Shown here piece after piece: positions 1-9,477 of a DNA stretch of 61,950 nt. The translations under genes were made by a program, and so were the position numbers. Position 1 is the stretch's first letter. Each line of letters begins with the position of its first letter. The notes beneath the pieces were generated by a model. The model did not search any database. It was not told the DNA's origin and was given only the letters and a program-made list of their open reading frames with translations. Location: NCBI GenBank assembly GCA_018815245.1, contig JAHIXK010000004.1, forward strand, positions 1 to 61,950. The letters are read 5' to 3'. The DNA is from Gammaproteobacteria bacterium (GTDB taxonomy: Bacteria > Pseudomonadota > Gammaproteobacteria > Burkholderiales > Burkholderiaceae_B).

Positions 1-2
1 CG

Positions 3-119
3 GACTTCGCCAAGGAAACGGCTGCGCTGACCCGCGCACAGATTCTGCAGCAGGCCGGCACCGCCATGCTGGCACAGGCCAACCAGTTGCCCAACAACGT
101 ACTGAGCCTGTTGCAGTAA
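3..119 (+). CDS. Flagellin, C-terminal end only (partial)
   Basis: The open frame enters from the left edge and encodes 38 residues before TAA. The end, with [17 protein letters not shown] and then [10 protein letters not shown], is the conserved D0 C-terminal helix of bacterial flagellin, which packs against the N-terminal helix in the filament core. The N-terminus and variable region lie outside the window. A near-identical flagellin tail sits at the opposite edge on the other strand. Family assignment is firm; which paralog it is cannot be told. Confidence 0.9.
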   Translation, partial: DFAKETAALTRAQILQQAGTAMLAQANQLPNNVLSLLQ

Positions 120-173
120 ACCTGAATTGACCAAGCACTGGCTGATCTGACTAGCATCGGACCAGCTGGTTTC

Positions 174-222
174 GGCAGGGGACCACCCCGGATTCGGACA
201 ACTTGTCCTCTGCCTTTTTTTT
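174..222 (+). terminator. Intrinsic terminator after flagellin
   Basis: GGCAGGGGAC (174-183) can pair with GTCCTCTGCC (205-214) over 10 bp with one G-U pair, and a run of eight T follows at 215-222. It lies about 55 bp after the flagellin stop, in the right orientation. Confidence 0.8.
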
Positions 223-343
223 CGGCTTTCTGCCAAGTCATCATTTTCCCCCGCTCAATATTTCGTCGTGCTGGTGTAAGCACCAATGCCAAACATCGCC
301 TTTTCGCTATACACTGCATTTATTCCGTAAAAAATGCATAAGA

Positions 344-1051
344 ATGCAAGATTTCTCCCAAGCTTTTGTTCAAGCCTTTGCCTTGATCTGGCAAGCTGAT
401 CCCGTTTTGATCGACATCATTGCGCTGTCGCTGCAAGTCACGTTCACAGCCGTGTCGATTGCTTGCCTGATTGGTTTTCCGATTGGCGCAGCCCTGGCAA
501 TTGGCCGCTTCCCTGGCCGCATGACATTGGTTGTGTTCCTGAATTCGCTGATGGGCTTGCCCCCGGTGGTCGTGGGTTTGGTGATTTACCTGTTTTTGTC
601 CGCAGCAGGTCCCCTGGGGTTTCTTCAGTTGCTTTACACCCCCGCTGCAATGGTGATTGCGCAGGTGGTGTTGGTTACACCGATTGTTGCCGCGCTTGCA
701 CGGCAGGTAATCGAAGACCTGTACGGCGAATACGATGAAATGCTGCGCGCCATGAATGCCAGCCGCATTCAAACCATTTGTACCCTGATTGTGGACGCAC
801 GGTATTCGCTGCTGACCAGTGCGCTGGCGGGTTTGGGGCGTGCACTGGCCGAGGTGGGGGCGGTGATCATTGTGGGCGGCAACATTGCCAACGTAACCCG
901 CGTGATGACCACCACCATTGCACTGGAAACGTCCAAGGGCGAACTGGCGCTGGCCCTGGGGCTGGGCATTATTTTGATTGTGCTGTCGATTGTCATCAAT
1001 GCGGGCTTGTTCCTGCTTAAAAACAGCGCCCAGAAGAGGGCCTATGCTTAA
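344..1051 (+). CDS. tupB: Tungstate ABC transporter, permease (TupB-like)
   Basis: Predicted inner-membrane permease of 235 residues with about five hydrophobic segments. It would move tungstate across the inner membrane as part of TupABC. The stretch EYDEMLRAMNASRIQT is the cytoplasmic EAA-type loop that contacts the ATPase, followed by GLGRALAEVGA as in Mo/W permeases. The frame is open from 203, but the first 47 residues are polar, Cys/His-rich and overlap the terminator region, so the ATG at 344 is preferred. The gene overlaps the ATPase gene by 8 bp. The substrate is inferred from the TupA-type binding protein two genes downstream. Confidence 0.85.
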   Translation: MQDFSQAFVQAFALIWQADPVLIDIIALSLQVTFTAVSIACLIGFPIGAALAIGRFPGRMTLVVFLNSLMGLPPVVVGLVIYLFLSAAGPLGFLQLLYTPAAMVIAQVVLVTPIVAALARQVIEDLYGEYDEMLRAMNASRIQTICTLIVDARYSLLTSALAGLGRALAEVGAVIIVGGNIANVTRVMTTTIALETSKGELALALGLGIILIVLSIVINAGLFLLKNSAQKRAYA

Positions 1052-1808
1052 GATGAACAGCGACCTGACCTTGCTTGCACCACGGGTGTCGTTTTCGGCG
1101 TTCATGCCGATACGCCTGGAAAACATACACCTTGCTTTTGCCAGGCGTGAAATTTTCAGCAACCTGAATCTGGAAATTGGTGCGCAGGGCATCACCGCGA
1201 TCATGGGGCCCAATGGCGCTGGAAAAAGTTTGATCTTGCGCTTGCTGGCGGGTTTGATTGAAGCCGCTCAGGGGCGGGTGCTGTACAACTGCAAGCCAGA
1301 AGTACCCCACGGTCAAATCGGTTTTGTATTTCAGCGCCCGGTGTTGTTGCGGCGAAGCGTTCAGGACAATGTAATGCATGCGCTGGCAGTTGCCGGTGTT
1401 GCACGCGCCGAACGTCCGTTCCGAACCCAAGGGTTGCTTGAATTGGGGGGCATGGAGCACCTTGCAAAATCCCCTGCACGAAAACTGTCCGGCGGTGAAC
1501 AACAGCGTTTGACGCTGCTTCGCGCTTTGGCGTGCAATCCCGGCTTGCTGCTGCTTGATGAGCCCAGTGCCAGCCTGGATCCCCAGGCCACGGCATTGAT
1601 TGAAAACATTGTTTTGCGGGCCAGCCAGTGCGGCGTGAAAGTGATCATTGTGACCCACGACCAAGGGCAGGCAGCCCGCGTGGCCGATGAGGTGGCATTT
1701 GTCCACAAGGGCCAGGTTCTGGACATTGAAAGCACCGAATCTTTTTTAAATAACCCGCAAAGCAGATTGGCCAAGGCCTACCTTGCGGGCGAATTGTTGA
1801 TTGACTAA
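1044..1808 (+). CDS. tupC: Tungstate ABC transporter, ATP-binding protein (TupC-like)
   Basis: ABC ATPase of 254 residues. Walker A is GPNGAGKS at about residues 55-62, the signature is KLSGGEQQR, Walker B is LLLLDEPSASLD and the switch histidine is in IIVTHDQ. The chosen ATG lies inside the end of tupB (8-bp overlap) and follows AGAGGG at good ribosome-binding distance, which implies coupled translation. A shorter start at residue 21 is possible. It should energise import with TupB. Small single-domain size fits the tungstate/molybdate group. Confidence 0.87.
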   Translation: MLKMNSDLTLLAPRVSFSAFMPIRLENIHLAFARREIFSNLNLEIGAQGITAIMGPNGAGKSLILRLLAGLIEAAQGRVLYNCKPEVPHGQIGFVFQRPVLLRRSVQDNVMHALAVAGVARAERPFRTQGLLELGGMEHLAKSPARKLSGGEQQRLTLLRALACNPGLLLLDEPSASLDPQATALIENIVLRASQCGVKVIIVTHDQGQAARVADEVAFVHKGQVLDIESTESFLNNPQSRLAKAYLAGELLID

Positions 1809-1832
1809 TCGATTTATAGAAGGGAAGCGCAC

Positions 1833-2657
1833 ATGAAATTCAAAACAATGGCGATGGGCTTGGTGCTGGTTGGCAGCGTTGCAACGCAGGCAGCACATGC
1901 CCAGGACAAGTTCATCATTGTGCAATCCACCACCTCTACACAAAACTCGGGTCTTTACGATTTCCTGCTGCCCAAATTCAAGGCTGAAACAGGTATCGAG
2001 GTGCGCGTGGTCGCCGTGGGCACGGGCCAAGCCATCAAGAATGCGCAGAATTGCGACGGGGATGTTTTGCTGGTTCATGCAAAAGCTTCGGAAGAGAAGT
2101 TCGTGGCTGAAGGCTATGGTGTCAAGCGCACAGATTTGATGTACAACGATTTCGTGATTGTTGGGCCTGGCAAGGACCCAGCCGGAGTGGCCGGGTCAAA
2201 AGACGTGGTGAAATCCATGCAAACCATCGCGCAGAAAAAGGCCTTGTTCGCGTCAAGGGGCGACGACAGTGGCACCCACAAAAAGGAGCTGGATTTGTGG
2301 AAACAGGCCAATGTGGATGTAAAGGCAGCCAGCGGAAAGTGGTATCGCGAAACCGGTTCGGGCATGGGGGCTACCTTAAATACCGGCGTGGGCATGGGGG
2401 CTTATGTGCTGGCGGATCGGGCAAGCTGGATCGCGTTTGGCAACAAGGGCGATTTCAAGATTGCCATTGAAGGCGATGCCAACATGTTCAACCAGTACGG
2501 CATTGTTGCGGTGAACCCGGCCAAATGCCCAAATGTGAAAACCGATCTGGGCAATACCTTCATTAACTGGATGCTGTCGGAAAAGGGTCAGCAAACGATT
2601 GCGGCGTATCAAAAGAACGGGCAGTCATTGTTTTTCCCCAATGCACACAAACAGTAA
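1833..2657 (+). CDS. tupA: Tungstate-binding periplasmic protein (TupA-like)
   Basis: 274 residues with a Sec signal peptide of about 23 residues (cleavage likely after AHA). The mature start STTSTQNSGLYDFLLPKF is the Thr/Ser-rich oxyanion loop typical of TupA-type proteins; further family stretches are MYNDFVIVGPGKDP and RGDDSGTHKKELDLW. It would capture tungstate in the periplasm for TupBC, for use in molybdopterin-type enzymes. The ATG follows GAAGGGA. The stop codon directly abuts the stop of the convergent regulator gene, leaving no intergenic base. Confidence 0.92.
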   Translation: MKFKTMAMGLVLVGSVATQAAHAQDKFIIVQSTTSTQNSGLYDFLLPKFKAETGIEVRVVAVGTGQAIKNAQNCDGDVLLVHAKASEEKFVAEGYGVKRTDLMYNDFVIVGPGKDPAGVAGSKDVVKSMQTIAQKKALFASRGDDSGTHKKELDLWKQANVDVKAASGKWYRETGSGMGATLNTGVGMGAYVLADRASWIAFGNKGDFKIAIEGDANMFNQYGIVAVNPAKCPNVKTDLGNTFINWMLSEKGQQTIAAYQKNGQSLFFPNAHKQ

Positions 2658-3548
2658 TCAGGCATTCCACACTACCGTGCCCAGCGCGGTGGTGTTGTAG
2701 CCTTCAAACTGCCTTGCTTTTTCCTTGAACAGGCTGGTTTGGGTGAATTTCATTAGCGTTTGAAAGGGCGCGTCAAACCACGCTTTTCTGCACACCAACA
2801 CATCAAATTGTTCTTGCCATGTGGGCACGAAACCCAAGCCGAATTGGCCCGCCAGGGCCTGCAAGCCCGGGGCTGCATCGGCTGTACCACTGGCCACGGC
2901 AGCAACGGTGTCGTTTTCAGTGCGGCAGGTTTGTGTAATGTTCAAGTCGTTCAATTCAAGGCCCTGTTGTTGAAGCAGGTGTTCAAACAGGATCATGCCG
3001 CCCGCACCGGCTTGTCGTGTGGCCACCTTTAGCCTGGGTAAGTCGCCAACACCCGAAATGTTTCCGGGGTTGCCTTTTGCCACAATCAAGCCTTGCTGGC
3101 GCGTGGCCCAGCTTAGCAACACCACATTGCTGCCTGCAAAGCGTGACTGGACAACATGGGTATTCCAGGCTTTGGCATTCGGGTTCAACACATGCAGTCC
3201 ACTGGCCACTGACAAGTGGTTTTCAAAACAATCCAGCCCGCTCAAGCTGCCATCGAATTGCATGGCCAGGCCACAGGCAGATTCCCGAATGGCCCATTCC
3301 AGCAAAGGGTCGTGGCTGCCCGCCACAACGTTCAAGCGTTCAACCTTTCTGGTGTCGCCTTGTGGCATTTCACCAGTACGTATCCAGTGCATCAATTCCG
3401 TTTTTGGAAACAGCAATTTGCCCGTGGCTTTGACGCAGGGAATTTCCTGGGCGCTGACAAGGTCGTACAGTTTGCGTTCCTTGATGCGCAACAATTCAGC
3501 CACTTCTTTGGTGGTCAGAAATTCAGTGGTGTCTGTGCGAGCATTCAT
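2658..3548 (-). CDS. DNA-binding protein with periplasmic-binding-protein-like sensor domain
   Basis: 296 residues in two parts. Residues about 10-60 (FLTTKEVAELLRIKERKLYDLV, quoted without its last residues elsewhere) form an excisionase/MerR-type helix-turn-helix. Residues about 85-290 resemble the PBP-like ligand domain related to TupA/ModA, lacking a signal peptide, so the protein is cytoplasmic. Such fusions are typically molybdate- or tungstate-related regulators. The gene overlaps the RND pump gene by 4 bp (ATGA) as the last cistron of the efflux operon, and converges tail to tail with tupA. Control of tup, of the pump, or of both is inferred; the ligand is unproven. Confidence 0.75.
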   Translation of the reverse strand: MNARTDTTEFLTTKEVAELLRIKERKLYDLVSAQEIPCVKATGKLLFPKTELMHWIRTGEMPQGDTRKVERLNVVAGSHDPLLEWAIRESACGLAMQFDGSLSGLDCFENHLSVASGLHVLNPNAKAWNTHVVQSRFAGSNVVLLSWATRQQGLIVAKGNPGNISGVGDLPRLKVATRQAGAGGMILFEHLLQQQGLELNDLNITQTCRTENDTVAAVASGTADAAPGLQALAGQFGLGFVPTWQEQFDVLVCRKAWFDAPFQTLMKFTQTSLFKEKARQFEGYNTTALGTVVWNA

Positions 3549-6500
3549 GTCGCGCGTGTTTCTTCCAGTTTGGTCAGGTCAATTTGATCCGGTTCCCTGC
3601 CCGGGCTTGTGCCCATCAGCCTGCGCACATCGTCAATCATCAAATACAGGCAAGGCACCAGCAACAGTGTAATGGCTGTTGCAAACAAAATGCCGTAGCC
3701 CAGTGAAATGGCCATCGGGATCATGAATTTGGCCTGCCGGGATGTTTCGAAAATCATGGGTGCCAAACCACCAAAAGTGGAAATGGTGGTCAGCATGATG
3801 GGGCGAAAACGCCGCACGCCTGAAGTACAAATGGCATCGTAGGGCGACATGCCTTCACGCACTTTCTGGTTGGCGTAGTCGACCATCACCAGCGAATCGT
3901 TGACCACCACACCGGCCAAGGCGAGGATGCCCATCATGGACACAATGCTGATGCTGTAACCCATCATCAAATGGCCCAGAATGGCACCAAAAATTCCGAA
4001 TGGAATGGCCAGCATCACGATGAAGGGTTGCAGGTAGCTTTTGAATGGTATGGCGAGCAACACGTAGATCAGCAGAAGTGCGACCAGGAAACCTTTGCCC
4101 AGGCCACCCAATGCTTCGGAAAAGTCTTGCTGGCGGCCGGCAAAGCTGTAACTTAAGCCGGGATAATCTGCCATCAGTTTGGGCATTAAATCCTGCACTG
4201 TGGCGCTTTGTACCTGCTGTGCCTGGTTGCGCGGGTTCACGTTCGCAGTCACTGAAATGGTTCGCCGTCCATCCCGGCGGGTGATGCTGGCAAAGGCGCG
4301 GGTGTCGTCAAAGTTGACCAACGCATGCAGGGGCACCAGGGTGCCCTGTGGTGTGCGAATCAACAGATCGCGCACATCGGTTTGGGCAGTCCGCTCTGTT
4401 TCCGGGCGCATCACTAGCACCTTGATTTCATTGCGCCCGCGTTGTTGTCGAAGTGCTTCCGAACCAAAGAAGGCAGCGCGCACTTGCCGGCCAATTTCAT
4501 TGGAGGTCAGGCCCAGTCGTCGTGCCTCTTCTTTCAGCGTGAAGCTGAATTGTTCCTTGCCGTTTTGAAAGCCATCGTCAATTTCCGACACCATGGGGTA
4601 ATTCGACAACTCGCGGGCCAAGGCCTCGCTGGCCTGCCGAAGGGTGTCTACATTTCGGTGGCTTAGTTGCACGGTGAATGCCGGGCCGCTGCCGGGGCCG
4701 CCGGAATCCGCAGCAAAACGCATGGTTTCCACGCCGGCAATGGTGCCCACATCGGTGCGCCATTGGTTGGTGAATTCGGCAGTGGGCACAGGGCGGATTC
4801 CCGGTGGTGTAAGGTAGGTTTTTACGGTAATGGTGTTTTCATTCACGCTGGCGTAAATGCCGGTACTTTGTTCTTCACCCCCCGTGGCTTCGACGGTTTT
4901 CAGTGCACTGGCCACAATTTTGTCGCGCACGCGGTTGACCTGTTCACGGGTGCTGCCCAAGGGCAGTATGGCGCGCACTTCCGACAAATCCGATTCAACC
5001 TGTGGAAACAACTCGAAGCCCATGCGGCCACTGACTGGCCAACTGATCACGAGGATCATCAGCGCAATGCCTGCTGCCATGGACATGTATCGGTATTCCA
5101 CACATTTGACCACCACTGGGGTGTAGCGCAGTTCAATGAAGCGGCTAAAACCCTTTGAAAACCGTTGCTGCCAGTCGTGAAACCTGCTTTTGCTTTCCCT
5201 GCTGTGCGCCAGGTGGGCGGGCAGAATGAAAATGGCTTCCATCAGTGACACGATGAAAACAGTGCACACCACCAAGGGAATGACACCCCAGATTTTTCCC
5301 AGGAAACCGGGTACAAACAGCAAGGGTGCGAAAGCTGCAATATTGGTCAGAATACTGAAGGTCACGGGCACTGCCACATCGCGCGCACCTTGAATGGAGG
5401 CGTCCAGCAGGCCCATGCCCTGTTGGCGGTATTCGTAAATGTTCTCGCCCGCCACAATGGCATCGTCCACCACAATACCCAATGCCACGATGAAGGCAAA
5501 CATCGAGATCATGTTGAACGTAACGCCGAACAAAGGCAGCAACAACATGGCACCCAGAAACGAAACGGGAATACCCATGGTGACCCAGAACGCCAATTTC
5601 CAGTCGAGGAAAATGGTGAGCAGCACCATCACCAAAACCAAGCCCATCAACGCATTTTTCGCAAGCAGTTCCTGTCGCTGTTTGTAGGTGTCGGACCTGT
5701 CCGTGACCACCGCAATGTCTACGCCCTGTGGCATCAGGGGGCGAATTTTTTCAAGCGCTTCCAGCGTGGCTTCGGAAATACCGATCGGGGTTTGTTCACC
5801 AATGCGTGATACCGATATTTCAATGGATGGTTTGCCGTTGAAAGTGGCATATTTGTCCACGTCCTGAAACCCGTCGCGCACTGTGGCAATGTCGCCCAGT
5901 TTCAAGGGGGTTCCACCCACCGGGGACACGATGGGCAATTGGGCAAATTGATTGGCGAAGTCTCGTCTTTCCGAAACACGCAATAAAATTTCACCGCCCA
6001 GTGTGGAAATGCTGCCGCCCGATACTTCAACCACATTGCTGCGTATGTTCTCGGCAATTCCCTGTAAGGTCAGGCCATAGGCGTTCAATCGCGATTCAGG
6101 CACCTCGATGTGAATTTCCTGCTCGCGTGTTTCGTTCAGGTCAACCTGTGTAATGCCCGGGTTTTGCAACAGGCCATCGCGTACTTCTTCGGCAAGGTTA
6201 CGCAGCGACAATTCATCGGTGTCGCCGTACACCACCAAGGTAACAACACCGCGTTTGCGCGCTGTCAGCGTGACATTCGGTACTTCTGAATCGCCGGGAA
6301 AGGTGGTGATGCGGTCTACTTCCTGTTTGATCTTGTCGTAAACCGCTTGCGCGTCCTCGGACTCATCAATTTCCACCAGAATGTTTGCCGAACTTTCATT
6401 GGCAGTGGCGTTCACTTCCACGATGCCTTCCACGCCTGAAATGGCTTCTTCAACGGCCAGCACGATACCTTGTTCCACGTCCTCCGGGCTGGCGCCTGGG

Positions 6501-6685
6501 TAGGCCACGGAAATGGTGACCAAATCCAGTTCGAATTCCGGGAACACCTCTTTGGTCATGTTCATGAAACCGAACACGCCACCGATCAGGCACACCCACA
6601 TCAAAATGTTGGCGGCCACTGTGTTTTTGGTCATCCAGGCCAGCGGGCCTGAGCGGCCTATGCGACGTCGGCTGGCGGCGTTCAT
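3545..6685 (-). CDS. RND efflux pump, inner-membrane transporter
   Basis: 1046 residues, the usual length for AcrB/HAE-type RND transporters. It has an N-terminal membrane helix, two large periplasmic loops and two groups of membrane helices. The proton-relay motif is visible as GIVVDDAIVAGENIY near residue 405, with VVVNDSLVMVDY as the second-half equivalent. It exports hydrophobic compounds or organic ions, driven by the proton gradient, through the adaptor and outer-membrane factor encoded just upstream. It overlaps both neighbours by 4 bp, so the operon is translationally coupled. The substrate cannot be told from sequence. Confidence 0.92.
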   Translation of the reverse strand: MNAASRRRIGRSGPLAWMTKNTVAANILMWVCLIGGVFGFMNMTKEVFPEFELDLVTISVAYPGASPEDVEQGIVLAVEEAISGVEGIVEVNATANESSANILVEIDESEDAQAVYDKIKQEVDRITTFPGDSEVPNVTLTARKRGVVTLVVYGDTDELSLRNLAEEVRDGLLQNPGITQVDLNETREQEIHIEVPESRLNAYGLTLQGIAENIRSNVVEVSGGSISTLGGEILLRVSERRDFANQFAQLPIVSPVGGTPLKLGDIATVRDGFQDVDKYATFNGKPSIEISVSRIGEQTPIGISEATLEALEKIRPLMPQGVDIAVVTDRSDTYKQRQELLAKNALMGLVLVMVLLTIFLDWKLAFWVTMGIPVSFLGAMLLLPLFGVTFNMISMFAFIVALGIVVDDAIVAGENIYEYRQQGMGLLDASIQGARDVAVPVTFSILTNIAAFAPLLFVPGFLGKIWGVIPLVVCTVFIVSLMEAIFILPAHLAHSRESKSRFHDWQQRFSKGFSRFIELRYTPVVVKCVEYRYMSMAAGIALMILVISWPVSGRMGFELFPQVESDLSEVRAILPLGSTREQVNRVRDKIVASALKTVEATGGEEQSTGIYASVNENTITVKTYLTPPGIRPVPTAEFTNQWRTDVGTIAGVETMRFAADSGGPGSGPAFTVQLSHRNVDTLRQASEALARELSNYPMVSEIDDGFQNGKEQFSFTLKEEARRLGLTSNEIGRQVRAAFFGSEALRQQRGRNEIKVLVMRPETERTAQTDVRDLLIRTPQGTLVPLHALVNFDDTRAFASITRRDGRRTISVTANVNPRNQAQQVQSATVQDLMPKLMADYPGLSYSFAGRQQDFSEALGGLGKGFLVALLLIYVLLAIPFKSYLQPFIVMLAIPFGIFGAILGHLMMGYSISIVSMMGILALAGVVVNDSLVMVDYANQKVREGMSPYDAICTSGVRRFRPIMLTTISTFGGLAPMIFETSRQAKFMIPMAISLGYGILFATAITLLLVPCLYLMIDDVRRLMGTSPGREPDQIDLTKLEETRAT

Positions 6686-7860
6686 GGCTTACTGACCTGC
6701 TTGCTGTCGTCATTGGTACGAATGGCCATGCCTTGAATCGGTGAGCCCAGGCTGGAGGTCACGATGCTCTCGCCGTTTTTCAAGCCTTGGTCCACCAGCA
6801 CGTAGTCGGCCGAACGAAACGCAATGTTGACCGGGCGAATGTCCAGTTCACCGTTGTCATTCACCCAAACATTGCTGCCATGAGCGGCTGAGGGTGCCAG
6901 TTTGAAAACGTTTTTCAATTCTGTGCCATCAAAACGCACTTTCACATATTGAGCCAACAGCAGGGGTTGAAGTTTTTTGTCGCTGGTTCTGGGCACTTCA
7001 ACCAACACTTGCGCCTGTCGGCCATTGTCCTGAACACTGGTTTGCAGGCTAAGAACACGGCCCTTGTGGCAGCCCTGTTCATTGCTGCTGGCGTCGCTGA
7101 CACACACGGTAGACCCCATGCGTTTGCCGTCTGGAAAGACGATCCATTTTAAATCCGTTTGCGGCACAGCAACATTAATCCAGTAGGCCTTGCTGCTGGC
7201 CAATACACCCAGTGTTGTATTGGCATTGACCTGCGCACCCACACTGGCCTCGCGGCTAACTACAATGCCATCAAACGGGGCACGCAAAATGATCCGCCCA
7301 AGATTCACTTTGGCGCGTTCTACGCCCGCCCTGGCGGATTGCACATTGGCCTTCGCCGCTTCAAGCTGGGGCTTGCGCAGTATCAGTGCGCGTTCACGTT
7401 CGTCCACGGTCATGCCCAGTAAATCGAAATCGGCTTGTGCCACCACCTGGTTGCCTTGTTCTGACGTCAAGGTGGATTGCGCTTGTGCCAGGGCAGCTTG
7501 GGCTGATTGCAATTCAATGCGGTAGTCGGTGTCGTCAAGCTGAACCAGCACATCGCCTTTTTCGAAGGATGCACCCGGCACGAACTTGGGGCCAATTTTT
7601 TGTACAGTCCCGCTGACCCGGGCCTGCAAGGTAATTTGTTGTTCAGCCTGTACCACGCCATAGCCCAGCAAGCTGACAGAATAATCACCCGCTTTCACGG
7701 ATTCGGTACTGACCAGCCGTGCCGTTTTTTCAGGTGGTTTTCGGGTGGCAGTTGGGGCGGTGCTTACCAGAGCTTTGGATCCGATGAGCCCCCCGGCGAT
7801 CACGGCAATGGCAAGACCCACCTGTACCCATTTGCGTTTGAAAAAGGCTTGTTTGCTCAT
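6682..7860 (-). CDS. RND efflux adaptor (membrane fusion protein)
   Basis: 392 residues with an N-terminal membrane anchor (VGLAIAVIAGGLIGSKAL). A lipoyl-like half (RVSGTVQKIGPKFVPGASFEKGDVLVQLD), an alpha hairpin rich in Ala/Gln, and the returning half (ILRAPFDGIVVSREASVGAQV) follow. This is the standard architecture of periplasmic adaptors that bridge an RND pump and a TolC-type channel. It overlaps the outer-membrane factor gene and the pump gene by 4 bp each (ATGA). Confidence 0.92.
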   Translation of the reverse strand: MSKQAFFKRKWVQVGLAIAVIAGGLIGSKALVSTAPTATRKPPEKTARLVSTESVKAGDYSVSLLGYGVVQAEQQITLQARVSGTVQKIGPKFVPGASFEKGDVLVQLDDTDYRIELQSAQAALAQAQSTLTSEQGNQVVAQADFDLLGMTVDERERALILRKPQLEAAKANVQSARAGVERAKVNLGRIILRAPFDGIVVSREASVGAQVNANTTLGVLASSKAYWINVAVPQTDLKWIVFPDGKRMGSTVCVSDASSNEQGCHKGRVLSLQTSVQDNGRQAQVLVEVPRTSDKKLQPLLLAQYVKVRFDGTELKNVFKLAPSAAHGSNVWVNDNGELDIRPVNIAFRSADYVLVDQGLKNGESIVTSSLGSPIQGMAIRTNDDSKQVSKP

Positions 7861-9296
7861 GACGGCTCTGCTGTTGCTGTTGTCGGAATGCTGCCAGACA
7901 AGGCCCTGTACAGGGCGATCCGAAAGCCAACCCGTTGTTGTTCGGCATTCACCAAGGTGCGGCGCAGTTGGCTGGTGCTTTGTTGCGCATCCAGAATGGC
8001 AAGGTAATCAACCGAACCGTTGCGGTAGCCTGCAAAAAGCCGTTTCAGGCTTTGCTCGGCCAGTGCCAGTTGGCGTCGAATGCTTTGCGCGGTTTCGCGT
8101 TGGCGGGTTTCCTGAATCAGGGCATTGTCGACATCCGCCAGGGCGTTGATGGCGGCCTCTTGGTACTGTGCCACGGCTTGATCCAGCAGGGCACGCTGGC
8201 GTGCAACTTCTGCTGAGCGTGCGCCACCGTCAAACAAAGGTGCTACCAGGTTCACACTGAGGTTGCGCACCCAATTGTCGAACAGCAAATCAGAATCGCG
8301 GGTTTGGTCGCTGAAACCAGCACGCAAGCTGACTTGTGGAAACCGGTTGGCAATGGCCGCCGCCACACTGCGGTCAGTTGACAAAACAAGTGACCAGGCC
8401 TGTTGCACATCGGGGCGCCGGTTCAGCAGTTCTGCCGGAAAACCAGTGGCAGGCAGGGGCAACAGGTTGGGCAGGTCTTCCTGATCCAGATTCAGTGTAT
8501 TGGGGGGCTGCCCCACCAGAATCGACAAACTGTTTTGAAGGACATCGCGACTGGAAATGGCCTGCGACAAATTGCCCTGCGCCGATTCAACCAGCTGGCG
8601 TTGCTGAAGCACATCGGAGGCCACGGCAATGCCTTGGCGAAAGCGCAATTCAACCAGCTTCAAGTTGGTTTCAAAGCTTTCCAGTTCCTTTTCAAACAGG
8701 CGCACGGTTTGGTCGGCGGCCACCCACTGCGCCCAGGTGGTGGCCAGCTGGCCTGCAATGCTGATCCGTGCGGCGTCCAGTTCGTAGCGGGTTGCTTGCA
8801 GTTGCAATTGCGCCGCCTGTGCCGTGTTGCGCACCCGTGACCACAAATCAATTTCATAGCTGGCGCTAAATGATGCGGAGGTAAACAGCCCCCGGTTGTT
8901 GGTAGCCTGGCCTTGAATGCTGACGCCTTTTACGGTGTTTTCCTGTCTGCTCGCATTCAGGTTCAGCGTGGGGAAGAAGCTGGCCTGTGCAGCATTCAGA
9001 CTGGCTTGTGCCGCGCGAAGCCGGGCCGCAGTGGCCTCAAGGTTCAAATTGTCGGCCTGCGCCTGTTGCATCAGGGTGTTTAACTGGGGGCTGTAAAAAC
9101 CTGTCCACCAATCAGCAGGCGCTTGCACGGCACCGGGGCTTACCAAGGGTTTGAATGTGGCGTTTTGAAAGCGGGAATCAATGTCGGGTTTGTTCGATTC
9201 AATGCTGGCGCAGGCCGAAAGCAGGCTGAACAGCAAAACTGGAAACAGCGCTCGCGATACAGCTTCTCGACAAGGTAATTTGGGGTACTGCGTCAT
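7857..9296 (-). CDS. Outer-membrane efflux lipoprotein (NodT/OprM-type)
   Basis: 479 residues beginning with a lipoprotein signal (LLFSLLSAC, acylated Cys near residue 29). Two repeated outer-membrane-efflux domains follow, with the recognisable stretches LNLEATAARLRAAQASL and RRPDVQQAW. It forms the trimeric exit duct of the tripartite pump. It is the first gene of a four-gene operon with the adaptor, the pump and the HTH/PBP-like regulator. Its 5' region (9297-9477) is shared with the divergent TerC-like gene. Confidence 0.92.
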   Translation of the reverse strand: MTQYPKLPCREAVSRALFPVLLFSLLSACASIESNKPDIDSRFQNATFKPLVSPGAVQAPADWWTGFYSPQLNTLMQQAQADNLNLEATAARLRAAQASLNAAQASFFPTLNLNASRQENTVKGVSIQGQATNNRGLFTSASFSASYEIDLWSRVRNTAQAAQLQLQATRYELDAARISIAGQLATTWAQWVAADQTVRLFEKELESFETNLKLVELRFRQGIAVASDVLQQRQLVESAQGNLSQAISSRDVLQNSLSILVGQPPNTLNLDQEDLPNLLPLPATGFPAELLNRRPDVQQAWSLVLSTDRSVAAAIANRFPQVSLRAGFSDQTRDSDLLFDNWVRNLSVNLVAPLFDGGARSAEVARQRALLDQAVAQYQEAAINALADVDNALIQETRQRETAQSIRRQLALAEQSLKRLFAGYRNGSVDYLAILDAQQSTSQLRRTLVNAEQQRVGFRIALYRALSGSIPTTATAEPS

Positions 9297-9414
9297 GGTG
9301 TCATTTTTCTTGTTGGATGCCCATCAGACCACACTCTGATCACGTTTGTTCAACCGTTAACAGATCTTTGCAAAATTGGATAAAAAGTCAACTTGGCTGT
9401 CTCCGGTGCAGTGT

Positions 9415-9442
9415 TTGCATACACAGTGTAATTCGATACACT
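9415..9442 (+). promoter_or_regulatory. Sigma-70-like promoter with palindrome in the spacer
   Basis: TTGCAT (9415-9420) and TACACT (9437-9442) are separated by 16 bp. The spacer contains the inverted repeat TACAC-A-GTGTA (9420-9430), and the -10 element repeats one half-site. The start codon of the downstream gene lies 35 bp further. Binding of a repressor here is inferred. Confidence 0.5.
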
Positions 9443-9477
9443 GATCTTGGCTTGGGCCTGTCTGTCTGGAGGCTGTT

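Noticed and set aside
320-1213. 297-residue minus-strand frame opposite the tungstate permease
   Set aside because: Basic, His/Gln-rich shadow translation; the plus strand encodes a clear permease and ATPase.
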